Positions 1 to 6,900 of a stretch of DNA of 64,000 bases are shown in pieces. The notes under the pieces are model-generated. The model saw only the letters and a program-made list of their open reading frames with translations. It did no database searches and was not told where the DNA came from. A program made the position numbers and the translations under genes. This DNA comes from Arthrobacter sp. ISL-5 (lineage in GTDB: Bacteria > Actinomycetota > Actinomycetes > Actinomycetales > Micrococcaceae). Where the stretch lies: assembly GCF_018613835.1 (NCBI RefSeq), contig NZ_JAGGPM010000015.1, positions 1-64,000 of the forward strand, written 5' to 3'. The stretch's first letter is position 1, and every line of letters begins with the position of its first letter.

Positions 1-23
1 GTCACCAGCAACGTAACTTCGGA

Positions 24-590
24 CTAGCGGTGCCGGGCGCGCCGGAAGATCCAGTGCCGGAGCAGCGTGAACCGGGCCGCCGTGGCGAGGAACCCGGACA
101 GCGTGGTGGTCAGGAGCTCGTCGGCCACAGTGGCGTCCGGCCGGAGCCAGTGGAGTACTCCAAGGCTGCCGCCGGTGATGACGAGGGCCACGAGGATCAA
201 GACCAGGCCCTTAAGGTGGTCCCGGGCCGCCCTGCGCTGGTCCGTGATCTTGAACGTGAGCCGCCGGTTGAGCGCGGTGTTCATGACGGACGTGATGATC
301 AGCGCGGCGGCGTTGGCAAGCTGCGGCCCCAGCCACGGCCGGAGCAGCGCATACAGCGCCAGCGAGGTGGCCGTGCACACGATGCCCACTCCGGTGAACC
401 GGATGAGCTGGCGGATTACCGGGAAACGCAGGACGCCGCGGTAGTGCCGGGTGGCGGGGAATCGCGCGGGTCCGGGCTCCGGGACCGGCTCCGTCTGCCG
501 AACAGTCGAGTCGGGCTCAGCCTGCTGCGGTACCGCCTGCTGCTGCGTCCGCTGCGTCGGCTCGGCAACGGGCGCGGCAGGCGATTCCAT
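24..590 (-). CDS. GtrA-family membrane protein
   Basis: 188-residue protein with four hydrophobic segments, at about residues 62-82, 88-108, 126-147 and 160-180. Motifs such as RFTGVG, NAALNRRLTF-like (MNTALNRRLTFK) and the final RHWIFRR are typical of GtrA/DPMS-type small membrane proteins. These proteins help flip or modify polyprenyl-linked sugars for cell-surface glycosylation. The first 50 residues are a Pro/Gln/Glu-rich hydrophilic tail, which is long for the family. The ATG at 590 has AAAGG about 9 nt upstream. The start overlaps the 3' end of the FAH-family gene by 74 nt in another frame, so the two are probably co-transcribed. The specific sugar pathway cannot be inferred here. Confidence 0.85.
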   Translation of the reverse strand: MESPAAPVAEPTQRTQQQAVPQQAEPDSTVRQTEPVPEPGPARFPATRHYRGVLRFPVIRQLIRFTGVGIVCTATSLALYALLRPWLGPQLANAAALIITSVMNTALNRRLTFKITDQRRAARDHLKGLVLILVALVITGGSLGVLHWLRPDATVADELLTTTLSGFLATAARFTLLRHWIFRRARHR

Positions 591-1461
591 TGCCCCAGCC
601 TTTCACATCAGGCGGGGGATCCGCCTGTCGAGCCGCCGTGACCGGATTGGTGAGTTCGCCGATTCCGCCCACGCGGCACGTGACGGTGTCGCCGGGCTGA
701 ATGGGCGCAGTGGCCGCCGGGAAGCCCGTGAGGACGAGGTCTCCGGGGTGAAGGGTCATGAACGCGCTCAGGTAAACGAGGATCTCGTCCACTTTCCAGC
801 CCAGGTCCGCGGTGCTCGCCGTGGCCAGTTCGGAGCCGTTGTGGACGATGCCAACGGGCAGGTCGGCCTCATCCAGGCCGGTGACGATCCAGGGGCCGGC
901 GGGCGTAAACGTGTCCTGGCTCTTGGCGCTGAGCCACAGCTCGTCCGATTTCTGCAGGTCCCGGGCCGTGACATCGTTGGCGATCGTGTAACCCAGCACC
1001 GCGGTCCGCGCGTTGTCGAGCGTCAGCCGCCTCGCCGTGCGGGCGACGACGACGGCCAGTTCCGCTTCCGGCTCCACCAGCCCGACGTCGGCAGTCAGTT
1101 CGATCGCCTCGCCGGGGCCGATGACGCTGGTGGCGGCCTTGTGGAAGGCCTGCGCCGGCAGGTCGCGGCCGGCCTGCCCGGTGTTGTGGGCCATGCCGAG
1201 AACGTTGGCCGGCGCGCTGGGGGCCAGGAACGTGAAGTCGTCCTGGCTCACGGTGTCGCCCGGTTCCCAGCCGCTGCGCGGCGCGCCGTTCGCGTTGGCG
1301 GGCGAGCCCGGGAACGGTGAGTCGACCACGGTCCAGAGCCGGCCGGCGTCGCTCCCGAAATCAGGGGCGCTGTTGGCGACAAAGAACTGCTCGGCGGCGG
1401 CGGAGGGCTCGGGGGCGAACGGGTGGACGCGGGCGATCCGCCGCGGGGCAGCTGGGGTCAT
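517..1461 (-). CDS. Fumarylacetoacetate hydrolase (FAH) family protein
   Basis: 314 residues. The C-terminal FAH-type catalytic domain shows the acidic metal-binding pattern (VEPEAELAVVV), then GYTIANDVTARDLQ, the substrate-loop region and GDLVLTGFP...GD. The family hydrolyses or decarboxylates 2-oxo/enol acids in aromatic catabolism; the substrate here is unknown. About 40 residues follow the usual end (GIGELTNPV), in a low-complexity Ala/Arg/Asp tail that overlaps the GtrA-like gene. That tail may be an unconserved read-on to the next stop codon. A TACGAT hexamer lies 6 nt before the ATG, suggesting a leaderless start. A second, more compact FAH-family gene lies at 40708-41484. Confidence 0.85.
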   Translation of the reverse strand: MTPAAPRRIARVHPFAPEPSAAAEQFFVANSAPDFGSDAGRLWTVVDSPFPGSPANANGAPRSGWEPGDTVSQDDFTFLAPSAPANVLGMAHNTGQAGRDLPAQAFHKAATSVIGPGEAIELTADVGLVEPEAELAVVVARTARRLTLDNARTAVLGYTIANDVTARDLQKSDELWLSAKSQDTFTPAGPWIVTGLDEADLPVGIVHNGSELATASTADLGWKVDEILVYLSAFMTLHPGDLVLTGFPAATAPIQPGDTVTCRVGGIGELTNPVTAARQADPPPDVKGWGNGIACRARCRADAADAAAGGTAAG

Positions 1462-1506
1462 TCAGCCATCGTATGCGCCGCCGGGAACGCCCGGGAAAGC
1501 GTGACG

Positions 1507-2169
1507 TCAGTAGAGCTCGCCCACGGGGATTTCGACGGCGAGCCTGTTGGCGGGGCCGGCGAGCGGGCACGCCCAGGCCTCGTTGTACGCGCATGACGGG
1601 TTGTAGGCGAAGTTGAAGTCGAGCACGAACTGCGCGTCGGAACCGGATCCGCGCACGCCGTGGAAGGCGCCCTTGATGGTGTCCAGAAGGTACCGGCCTG
1701 CGCCGTAGCTGCCCCCGGGCTGGCCGGCCGTGGCGTCGCGGAACGGCACGAAGATTCCGCCGCCGTAGCCATGGAGCTTCCAGACCGCCAGCTGTCCCAT
1801 CTCCGGCAGGTCAAAGGTTCCCAGCCGGACGAATCTGATCAGTCCGTCCGTGCCGGTTTCGACGTTCATTTCGCGCCCTGCGCCTTCCTTGGTCAGGGGC
1901 ACGTGGAAACGATAGATGGGATCGTAGTCGGCCGTCTTGAGTCCGTAGAAGCTCGCCTTGGCCTCGGCAGTGAGGGCCGACGCCGGATGGGTGGCGAACA
2001 TGCGGTCCCGTTCCTGGCGCCAGTACGCATGGGCTTCAGCCGGGCTGTCGGCGGCGATTTTGCGGACAGTGTCATAGAGGGCAAAGGTACGCAGTCGCCA
2101 GTCCGCAATGTCGACGGCGGACATGCCCGCCAAGGTCTTCTCCGCCGCGTCCAGCTCGTCATCCGCCAT
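1507..2169 (-). CDS. DUF1684 domain protein
   Basis: 220-residue cytosolic protein without a signal peptide. The conserved C-terminal stretch has FVPFRDATAG, YGAGRYLLDT and LDFNFAYNPSCAYNEAWACPLA, which is the diagnostic Cys-containing signature of DUF1684. The biochemical function of the family is not established. A TAGGCT hexamer sits 7 nt before the ATG (positions 2177-2182 on the complement), so the mRNA may be leaderless. It points the same way as the FAH-family gene 45 bp downstream. It is divergent from the lipoprotein gene at 2274. Confidence 0.85.
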   Translation of the reverse strand: MADDELDAAEKTLAGMSAVDIADWRLRTFALYDTVRKIAADSPAEAHAYWRQERDRMFATHPASALTAEAKASFYGLKTADYDPIYRFHVPLTKEGAGREMNVETGTDGLIRFVRLGTFDLPEMGQLAVWKLHGYGGGIFVPFRDATAGQPGGSYGAGRYLLDTIKGAFHGVRGSGSDAQFVLDFNFAYNPSCAYNEAWACPLAGPANRLAVEIPVGELY

Positions 2170-2273
2170 GTCCCCCAGCCTAGCCCTCTTTCAGGTTCCG
2201 AAAGCCCGGGGCCGATTGCGAAACGCGGAAGCGGTCAGCCAGGGGCGGGCGGCGTCGCGGCTAGGCTGGAGGC

Positions 2274-3062
2274 ATGACAGGGATCACACCTTCCCGAGGG
2301 GTAAGCATCGCCACCGTCGCTCTGCTGGCGGCGGGACTCATGGCCGGCTGCAGCAGCGACGGCAAGGGGACACCGGCCTGGACTGCAGAGCCCGGCAGCA
2401 GCAGCGCGACGCCCGGGGCAACCAGCGGAACGTCAACTCCCTCTGCCACCGCTACGGGACCGACCGAGACTCCCGGGGCAACGGCGTCGGCGTGGAAAGT
2501 CTTTTCCGACCCCGCCAAGTCCGTCAGCTTCGAATTGCCGCGGGGCTGGATCGCGCAGTCGGTGGATCCGGACAAGGGGACACTGCCCGGCGCCGTGAAG
2601 GTCGAAGTCAAGGACGCGGAGGGGACTTACCTGGCCACGCTGCAGACGGGCCTGCCGGACGCCGCTGCGGCCAAGTGCGCCACAGCCGCCAGGAAGCCCT
2701 ACGTTGTGGTCAGCAGCGTGCCGGTGGAGCTGCCCCAGAGCGCCGGCGAAGGGACCATCGCCCCGCACGTGGTGTTCAGGGTTATCCAGGGCTACCGCTT
2801 CTTCGGATCCTACGGGATCACCAACCTCGTGGGCGGAGCCGACTCCAAGGCATGCCAGCTGCAGAACGTGGTCCGCGGACTCCCGGGCAAGGGGAACTAC
2901 TCCTTCAGTGATGTGCGCTCGCTGAAGCCGTTCGCGCCGGACGAGAAAGTTGCGCCGGCGAAGGCCTTCGACACCCTTGACCAGGCTGCCGCCTACGTCA
3001 ACAAAGGCTCCGAGTTCGCGAACGTCCAGCGGATGCTAATGTCTCTGGAGATCAAGAACTAG
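2274..3062 (+). CDS. Putative lipoprotein
   Basis: 262 residues. The N-terminus is a lipoprotein signal peptide with lipobox LMAGC (Cys near residue 25). A Thr/Ser/Pro-rich linker of about 45 residues follows, then a globular domain (SVSFELPRGWIAQ...) of the kind seen in actinobacterial surface lipoproteins with a PsbP/LpqN-like fold. That fold assignment is inferred from pattern only. The protein is expected to be anchored in the outer leaflet of the membrane. TAGGCT lies 6 nt before the ATG and GGAGG is only 1 nt before it, so a leaderless start is more likely than a normal ribosome-binding site. Confidence 0.75.
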   Translation: MTGITPSRGVSIATVALLAAGLMAGCSSDGKGTPAWTAEPGSSSATPGATSGTSTPSATATGPTETPGATASAWKVFSDPAKSVSFELPRGWIAQSVDPDKGTLPGAVKVEVKDAEGTYLATLQTGLPDAAAAKCATAARKPYVVVSSVPVELPQSAGEGTIAPHVVFRVIQGYRFFGSYGITNLVGGADSKACQLQNVVRGLPGKGNYSFSDVRSLKPFAPDEKVAPAKAFDTLDQAAAYVNKGSEFANVQRMLMSLEIKN

Positions 3063-3135
3063 TCCCGCTGCCTCGGCACACCCCCCGGGTCCACAGCCGT
3101 GACTGGCTGACGCTACCTCACACCCCGGAGTTACA

Positions 3136-3942
3136 TTGGAACGCACTGTCGGTGCCCGCCTGGTCTTCAAGACCGTGGCCGATACGAAGGTGGCATTGGC
3201 CATTTCCGTGGCCAGGAACCGCGGCTACGCCTCCCTTGACGAGACTCTTTCGGTGACCGCCCCGGACGGCCCGGTTCCGTTGACGGAGCTTTCCGACCAC
3301 CACGGGGGCAGGTTCCACTACATGGAGTTTGCCGACCCGACCGAGGTCACCGTCGACTACACGGCCACCGTTGCCGGGTTCGCCGAGCCGGAGGAGGCCT
3401 CCCTCATGGAGCTCATCCGCTACGTCCGGCCGAGCCGCTACGCGGAATCCGATCGGCTGCTGCCCACGTCCTATGCGGAGTTCGGCGGACTCCAGGGCGA
3501 GGAACTCCTGCACGCGGTGCGCAACTGGGTATTCAGCGAACTCCGCTACGTCAGCGGTTCCTCGCGCGGCATTGACGGCGCCGTGGAAACACTACTGAAC
3601 CGGCGCGGGGTGTGCAGGGACTATGCGCACCTGGCCATTTCCCTGCTGCGGGCCAAGAACGTTCCCGCGCGGCTGGCCGCCGTGTACGCTCCGGGCCTTT
3701 CGCCGATGGATTTCCACGCCGTGGCCGAGGCCCACATCAACGGGGCCTGGCACGTGATCGACCCCACGGGGCTGGCGCCGCGGGAATCGATGCTGCGGAT
3801 CACGGCCGGACGCGATTCCTCCGACACGGCGTTCCTGTCCACCGTGGGCGGCAGCCTGTCCCTCCGGGAGATGCGCGTCACCGCCGTGGTCAACGGTGAG
3901 CTGCCGGCAGAGGATCCCGACAAGCTGGCCGTGATCCACTAG
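3136..3942 (+). CDS. Transglutaminase-like domain protein
   Basis: 268 residues with an N-terminal beta-rich region and a C-terminal transglutaminase-like (papain-fold) domain. The catalytic triad is visible: Cys160 in RRGVCRDYAH, His194 in MDFHAVAEAH and Asp209 in WHVIDPTG. Such proteins are usually thiol proteases, amidases or transglutaminases with unassigned substrates. The start is TTG at 3136, chosen because GGAG lies 5 nt upstream and no in-frame ATG precedes the conserved part. The last six codons including the stop are duplicated immediately downstream. The gene is convergent with the MarR gene. Confidence 0.82.
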   Translation: MERTVGARLVFKTVADTKVALAISVARNRGYASLDETLSVTAPDGPVPLTELSDHHGGRFHYMEFADPTEVTVDYTATVAGFAEPEEASLMELIRYVRPSRYAESDRLLPTSYAEFGGLQGEELLHAVRNWVFSELRYVSGSSRGIDGAVETLLNRRGVCRDYAHLAISLLRAKNVPARLAAVYAPGLSPMDFHAVAEAHINGAWHVIDPTGLAPRESMLRITAGRDSSDTAFLSTVGGSLSLREMRVTAVVNGELPAEDPDKLAVIH

Positions 3943-3960
3943 CTGGCCGTGATCCGCTAG
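3925..3960. repeat. 18-bp tandem duplication spanning a stop codon
   Basis: The sequences 3925-3942 and 3943-3960 are the same 18-mer (CTGGCCGTGATCCRCTAG) differing at one base. The first copy ends in the stop of the transglutaminase-like gene; the second supplies a second in-frame TAG and abuts the stop codon of the convergent MarR gene. Confidence 0.9.
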
Positions 3961-4431
3961 CTAACGCGGCGGCAAGGAAGCGCGCAGCTTCTCCGTCAGC
4001 CTCAGGAGCTCCCTCTGCTCCGCCGCTGTCAGCGCCGGGCCGACGAGTGCAGCGATGTCCCTGACATGCTCGCGGCCGATCTGTTTTTGCAGTTCAACGC
4101 CCGCGTCCGTCAGCTTCAGCAGCACCCCGCGGCCGTCATTCGGTGCGGGCGACCGTTCCACCAGGCCGCGCTTCTCCAGCCGGTCAACCAGCCTGCTGAG
4201 GCTGGACTGGCTCAGGAGGACGTGGTCGTTGAGCTCATTCAGGCGCAGCCGGCCGGACGGGCACCGGGACAGGGTGAACAGAACGTCATACTCGTTCACC
4301 GCCAGGTCCTTGAAGGCCGGTCCGGACTGCAGCCGGCGCATCACGGCAACCTGCGCCCGGAAGAGTGATTCCCAGGTTTCGGCGGCCAGGCGTACCGGAG
4401 ACGCTGCCGGGGCTGTCCGGGCGGTCATCAT
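3961..4431 (-). CDS. MarR-family transcriptional regulator
   Basis: 156 residues with the winged helix-turn-helix of MarR proteins. The recognition region is LNELNDHVLLSQSSLSRLVDRLEKRGLVERSPAPNDGRGVLLKLTDAG, containing the conserved D-x-R wing. These proteins bind short palindromes as dimers and are usually released by a small ligand or oxidation. The start codon overlaps the stop of the upstream flavin-dependent oxidoreductase gene (ATGA, 4428-4431), so the two form an operon. The likely target is the shared promoter at 5609-5659, which holds inverted repeats. Confidence 0.9.
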   Translation of the reverse strand: MMTARTAPAASPVRLAAETWESLFRAQVAVMRRLQSGPAFKDLAVNEYDVLFTLSRCPSGRLRLNELNDHVLLSQSSLSRLVDRLEKRGLVERSPAPNDGRGVLLKLTDAGVELQKQIGREHVRDIAALVGPALTAAEQRELLRLTEKLRASLPPR

Positions 4432-5573
4432 GCCTCCCGTGCGGCGGGAGCGGCGGAGGGTTCAGCCTGGCCGGCTTCAGTCTCAGCGGCGTTCTCGGCG
4501 GCGATCCTTGCCGCTACGCGCCCGGCGTGCGTGGGCGGATCCGGCACGTGCGCCGGCTTGAGCGCGGCGTACTCCTTGCGCAGCACGGGCAGGACCTCTT
4601 CGCCGAACAGGTCCAGCTGCTCCAGAACGGTCTTCAGCGGCAGGCCTGCATGGTCGATGAGGAACAGCTGGCGCTGGTAGTCGCCGAAGAATTCGCGGAA
4701 CGTGAGCGTCTTTTCGATGACCTCCTGCGGGCTGCCGACCGTCAGCGGCGTCTGCGACGTGAAGTCCTCGAGCGAGGGGCCGTGGCCGTAGACGGGGGCG
4801 TTGTCGAAGTAGGGCCGGAACTCCTTGACGGCGTCCTGGGAGTTCTTGCGCATGAAGAACTGCCCGCCCAGGCCCACGATCGCCTGGTCCGCCTTGCCGT
4901 GCCCGTAGTGCTCGTAGCGCTCGCGGTACAGGCCGATCAGCTGCTGGTAGTGCTCCTTGGGCCAGAAGATGTTGTTCGCGAAGAAGCCGTCGCCGTAGTA
5001 CGCCGCCACTTCCGCGATCTGCGGCGTCCGGATGGACCCGTGCCAGACGAAGGGGGCGACGCCGTCGAGCAGGCGCGGCGTGGAGGTGAAGTTCTGCAGC
5101 GGCGTGCGGAACTTCCCGGACCAGTTGACGGTGTCCTCGTCCCACAGCCGGCGCAGCAGGCTGTAGTTTTCGATCGCCAGCTCGATCCCGTCCTGGATGT
5201 TCTTGCCGAACCAGGGGTAGACCGGCGCCGTGTTGCCGCGTCCCAGCACGAGGTCCACGCGGCCGTCGGCGAGGTGCTGCAGCATGGCAAAGTCCTCGGC
5301 GATCTTCACCGGATCGTTCGTGGTGATGAGCGTGGTGGCCGTGGAGAGCGTGATGCGCTCCGTCTGGGCGGCGATGTACGCCAGCGTGGTGGTGGGCGAG
5401 GAGGAGAAGAAGGGCCGGTTGTGGTGCTCGCCGAGGGCGTAGACATCCATGCCAATTTCTTCGACCTTCTTGGCGATCGCCACCGACGCCTTGATGCGCT
5501 CGTGCTCGGTGGGGGTCCGGCCCGTGGTGGGGTCCGTGGTGATGTCGCTGACGCTGAATACGCCGATCTGCAT
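4428..5573 (-). CDS. LLM-class flavin-dependent oxidoreductase (luciferase-like monooxygenase)
   Basis: 381 residues forming a bacterial-luciferase TIM barrel: MQIGVFSVSDIT at the start, ALGEHHNRPFF, TTTLITTNDPVKIAEDFAMLQHLADGRVDLVLGRGN and GSPQEVIEKTLTF are typical. Members use reduced flavin (FMN or F420) to oxidise small organic substrates; the substrate cannot be told. The last 40 residues are Ala/Glu-rich and probably disordered. It is the first gene of an operon with a MarR regulator, which suggests induction by the substrate or a related compound. Confidence 0.9.
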   Translation of the reverse strand: MQIGVFSVSDITTDPTTGRTPTEHERIKASVAIAKKVEEIGMDVYALGEHHNRPFFSSSPTTTLAYIAAQTERITLSTATTLITTNDPVKIAEDFAMLQHLADGRVDLVLGRGNTAPVYPWFGKNIQDGIELAIENYSLLRRLWDEDTVNWSGKFRTPLQNFTSTPRLLDGVAPFVWHGSIRTPQIAEVAAYYGDGFFANNIFWPKEHYQQLIGLYRERYEHYGHGKADQAIVGLGGQFFMRKNSQDAVKEFRPYFDNAPVYGHGPSLEDFTSQTPLTVGSPQEVIEKTLTFREFFGDYQRQLFLIDHAGLPLKTVLEQLDLFGEEVLPVLRKEYAALKPAHVPDPPTHAGRVAARIAAENAAETEAGQAEPSAAPAAREA

Positions 5574-5608
5574 GATGAGCCTTTCCGTTCGCCGGGGTGT
5601 CCGGGCCT

Positions 5609-5659
5609 GTTACAACTATATCCTATTTACATGCATTTGCATCTATCGCATGTTGTAAC
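5609..5659 (-). promoter_or_regulatory. Promoter/operator region of the LLM-MarR operon
   Basis: Two inverted repeats are nested here. GTTACAAC (5609-5616) pairs with GTTGTAAC (5652-5659), and ATGCA-TT-TGCAT occupies 5631-5642. On the minus strand, TATAGT (5615-5620 complement) is a plausible -10. The A+T-rich island contrasts with its surroundings. MarR autoregulation through these repeats is inferred. Confidence 0.6.
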
Positions 5660-5686
5660 GTTCAGCACGGCAAGTTATTCCCGTGA

Positions 5687-5752
5687 CCCCACTGGGTAGC
5701 AGCTCGCGCCGTTCTGAGCCCTGAAAACGGCGCGAGCTGCTACCTAGTGGGG
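5687..5752. repeat. Long palindromic repeat, copy A
   Basis: Left arm 5687-5713 and right arm 5726-5752 are 27 bp each and match as reverse complements except at one base. The 12-nt loop is CTGAGCCCTGAA. The same architecture and loop recur at 6771-6836 and 24417-24482. The right arm contains the stop codon and the last few codons of the nuclease-domain gene at 5740. Confidence 0.95.
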
Positions 5753-6708
5753 GACCAGCCGCTCGCCCGGAGCGCGGCACGAACCTTGCGGACCGCTGCC
5801 TTGGCGTCGTTTTCCATGTGCCGCCTGGATATCCGAACCAGCGTCCAGCCGGCCAGGGCGAAGTCCTCGTCCCGGGCGATGTCCCTGACGATCTGGGCCG
5901 GGTCCGAATGCCCTTGGCCGTCGTACTCCACGGCCACGCGGTATTCCGCGTAGGCCAGATCGGGTTGACGCACGACGCCGGAACTCAGCACCGCGGCCAC
6001 ATTGAGTTGCGCTTCGGGCAGGCCCGCGCGGTCCAGCGCCAGGCGAAGGCGCGTTTCGGGAGCGGAGTCCGCGCCGATCCTCGCCTGCTCCAGGGCTAGC
6101 CGTGCCTTGCGGATTCCCGGTGTGCCCTTGTGGCGGTCCAGCATGTCCGCCAGTTGCTCGAGGGTTGCATGAGCTTCGCTCCGACCTTCGAATTCCGGGC
6201 GCGGAAGCCGAAGCAGGTGGTCAGCTACCACGGTGAGTTCATCGACGCTCATCCGCCGGGCATTATCCAACCAGGTGCGGGCCCGGCTGGTCACCAGGAT
6301 CCCGTTCAGGTCCACGATCTCATCCGGAAAGAATTGCCCGCGATGGCCAATGACGCCGCGCCGTCTCGAGATGGCCACGGTGTCCGGGCGGGAAATGTGA
6401 ACGCCCGGGGCGTCTGCGCCCGGAAGGAAACCCGGGTACTCCCACAGCCGGAAGGCCGTGGCGTGGGACGCCGCCGAAAGGCCTGTGACACGCGTGACGG
6501 GCCTGGCCAGCTGCGAAAGCTGCAGGAGGGCACCAGGGAGAGGGCCGGCGTCGGGAGTCCTGCCGCCTGCCGGTACGCGGATGCCGCGACTGGGCGTGAT
6601 GAGCGAGCGGTTCTGCAGCCGGCCACGGGCCACCCCGGCGCCTAACGCCTCGCTTACGGTGAAAGGGATGGCTGCCAGCTGGTCTGGCAGGGGCCGCGGA
6701 TGCTTCAT
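5740..6708 (-). CDS. DUF559/Vsr-like endonuclease-domain protein with AbiEi-like N-terminus
   Basis: 322 residues. The N-terminal half resembles the winged-helix part of AbiEi-type proteins common in Micrococcaceae (an assignment from pattern memory). The C-terminal segment (about 225-320) looks like a PD-(D/E)XK nuclease of the Vsr/DUF559 kind: Pro-Asp250-Leu, Glu261 in AVEYDGQGH, then RDIARDEDFALAGWTLVRIS. A role in cutting DNA is inferred. The gene has no partner toxin beside it. It is bracketed by palindromic repeats at 5687-5752 and 6771-6836. Its TAG stop and preceding codons (WSPTR) are encoded by the right arm of copy A, and a perfect DnaA-box sequence lies upstream at 6747. Confidence 0.75.
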   Translation of the reverse strand: MKHPRPLPDQLAAIPFTVSEALGAGVARGRLQNRSLITPSRGIRVPAGGRTPDAGPLPGALLQLSQLARPVTRVTGLSAASHATAFRLWEYPGFLPGADAPGVHISRPDTVAISRRRGVIGHRGQFFPDEIVDLNGILVTSRARTWLDNARRMSVDELTVVADHLLRLPRPEFEGRSEAHATLEQLADMLDRHKGTPGIRKARLALEQARIGADSAPETRLRLALDRAGLPEAQLNVAAVLSSGVVRQPDLAYAEYRVAVEYDGQGHSDPAQIVRDIARDEDFALAGWTLVRISRRHMENDAKAAVRKVRAALRASGWSPTR

Positions 6709-6746
6709 GGCCCCATGGTTGCAAAAACGAACCGGCCGCGTGGAAG

Positions 6747-6755
6747 TTATCCACA
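6747..6755 (+). other. DnaA-box-like sequence TTATCCACA
   Basis: A perfect match to the TTATNCACA DnaA-box consensus lies 39 bp upstream of the nuclease-domain gene start. It is single, not part of a cluster, so it does not mark a chromosomal origin. Confidence 0.6.
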
Positions 6756-6770
6756 GGTTCCGGGGCCGAA

Positions 6771-6836
6771 CCCAACCAGGTAGCAGCTCGCGCCGTTCTG
6801 AGCCCTGAAAACGACGTGTGCTGCTACCCAGTTGGG
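6771..6836. repeat. Long palindromic repeat, copy B
   Basis: Arms 6771-6797 and 6810-6836 match as reverse complements at 22 of 27 positions around the identical 12-nt loop CTGAGCCCTGAA (6798-6809). The left arm shares a long stretch with copy A, from GGTAGCAGCTCGC onward. It lies between the nuclease-domain gene and the 3' end of the RND gene. Confidence 0.93.
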
Positions 6837-6843
6837 GTGAGGA

Positions 6844-6881
6844 GGGCTGGGTGGGGAGGGCTGGGTGGGGAGGAACGGGGG
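6844..6881 (+). repeat. G-rich tract with G-quadruplex potential
   Basis: Seven runs of three or more G separated by 1-6 nt loops (runs at 6844-6846, 6849-6851, 6853-6856, 6858-6860, 6863-6865, 6867-6870 and 6877-6881) are built from a 14-bp repeat unit. It lies just after palindrome B and just past the stop of the RND gene, so the RND mRNA would carry the C-rich complement. Confidence 0.75.
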
Positions 6882-6900
6882 CAGGCGAGAGGCGCGGACG

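Larger units (their letters stand above)
5687..6836. mobile_element. Putative repeat-bounded unit: palindrome A - nuclease gene - palindrome B
   Basis: Two same-orientation copies of a long palindrome bound a single nuclease-domain gene, with a TTATCCACA box between gene start and copy B. The layout recalls REP/RAYT or MITE-type units, in which a nuclease and short palindromes are maintained together. No target-site duplication or transposase signature is visible, so mobility is an inference. Confidence 0.3.

Noticed and set aside
5740..6708. Type IV toxin-antitoxin system
   Set aside because: The N-terminus resembles AbiEi-type proteins, but no AbiEii-like nucleotidyltransferase toxin gene is adjacent, and the C-terminus is nuclease-like instead.
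6747..6755. Chromosomal or plasmid origin suggested by a DnaA box
   Set aside because: Only one box is seen, with no AT-rich unwinding region and no dnaA, dnaN or rep gene nearby.
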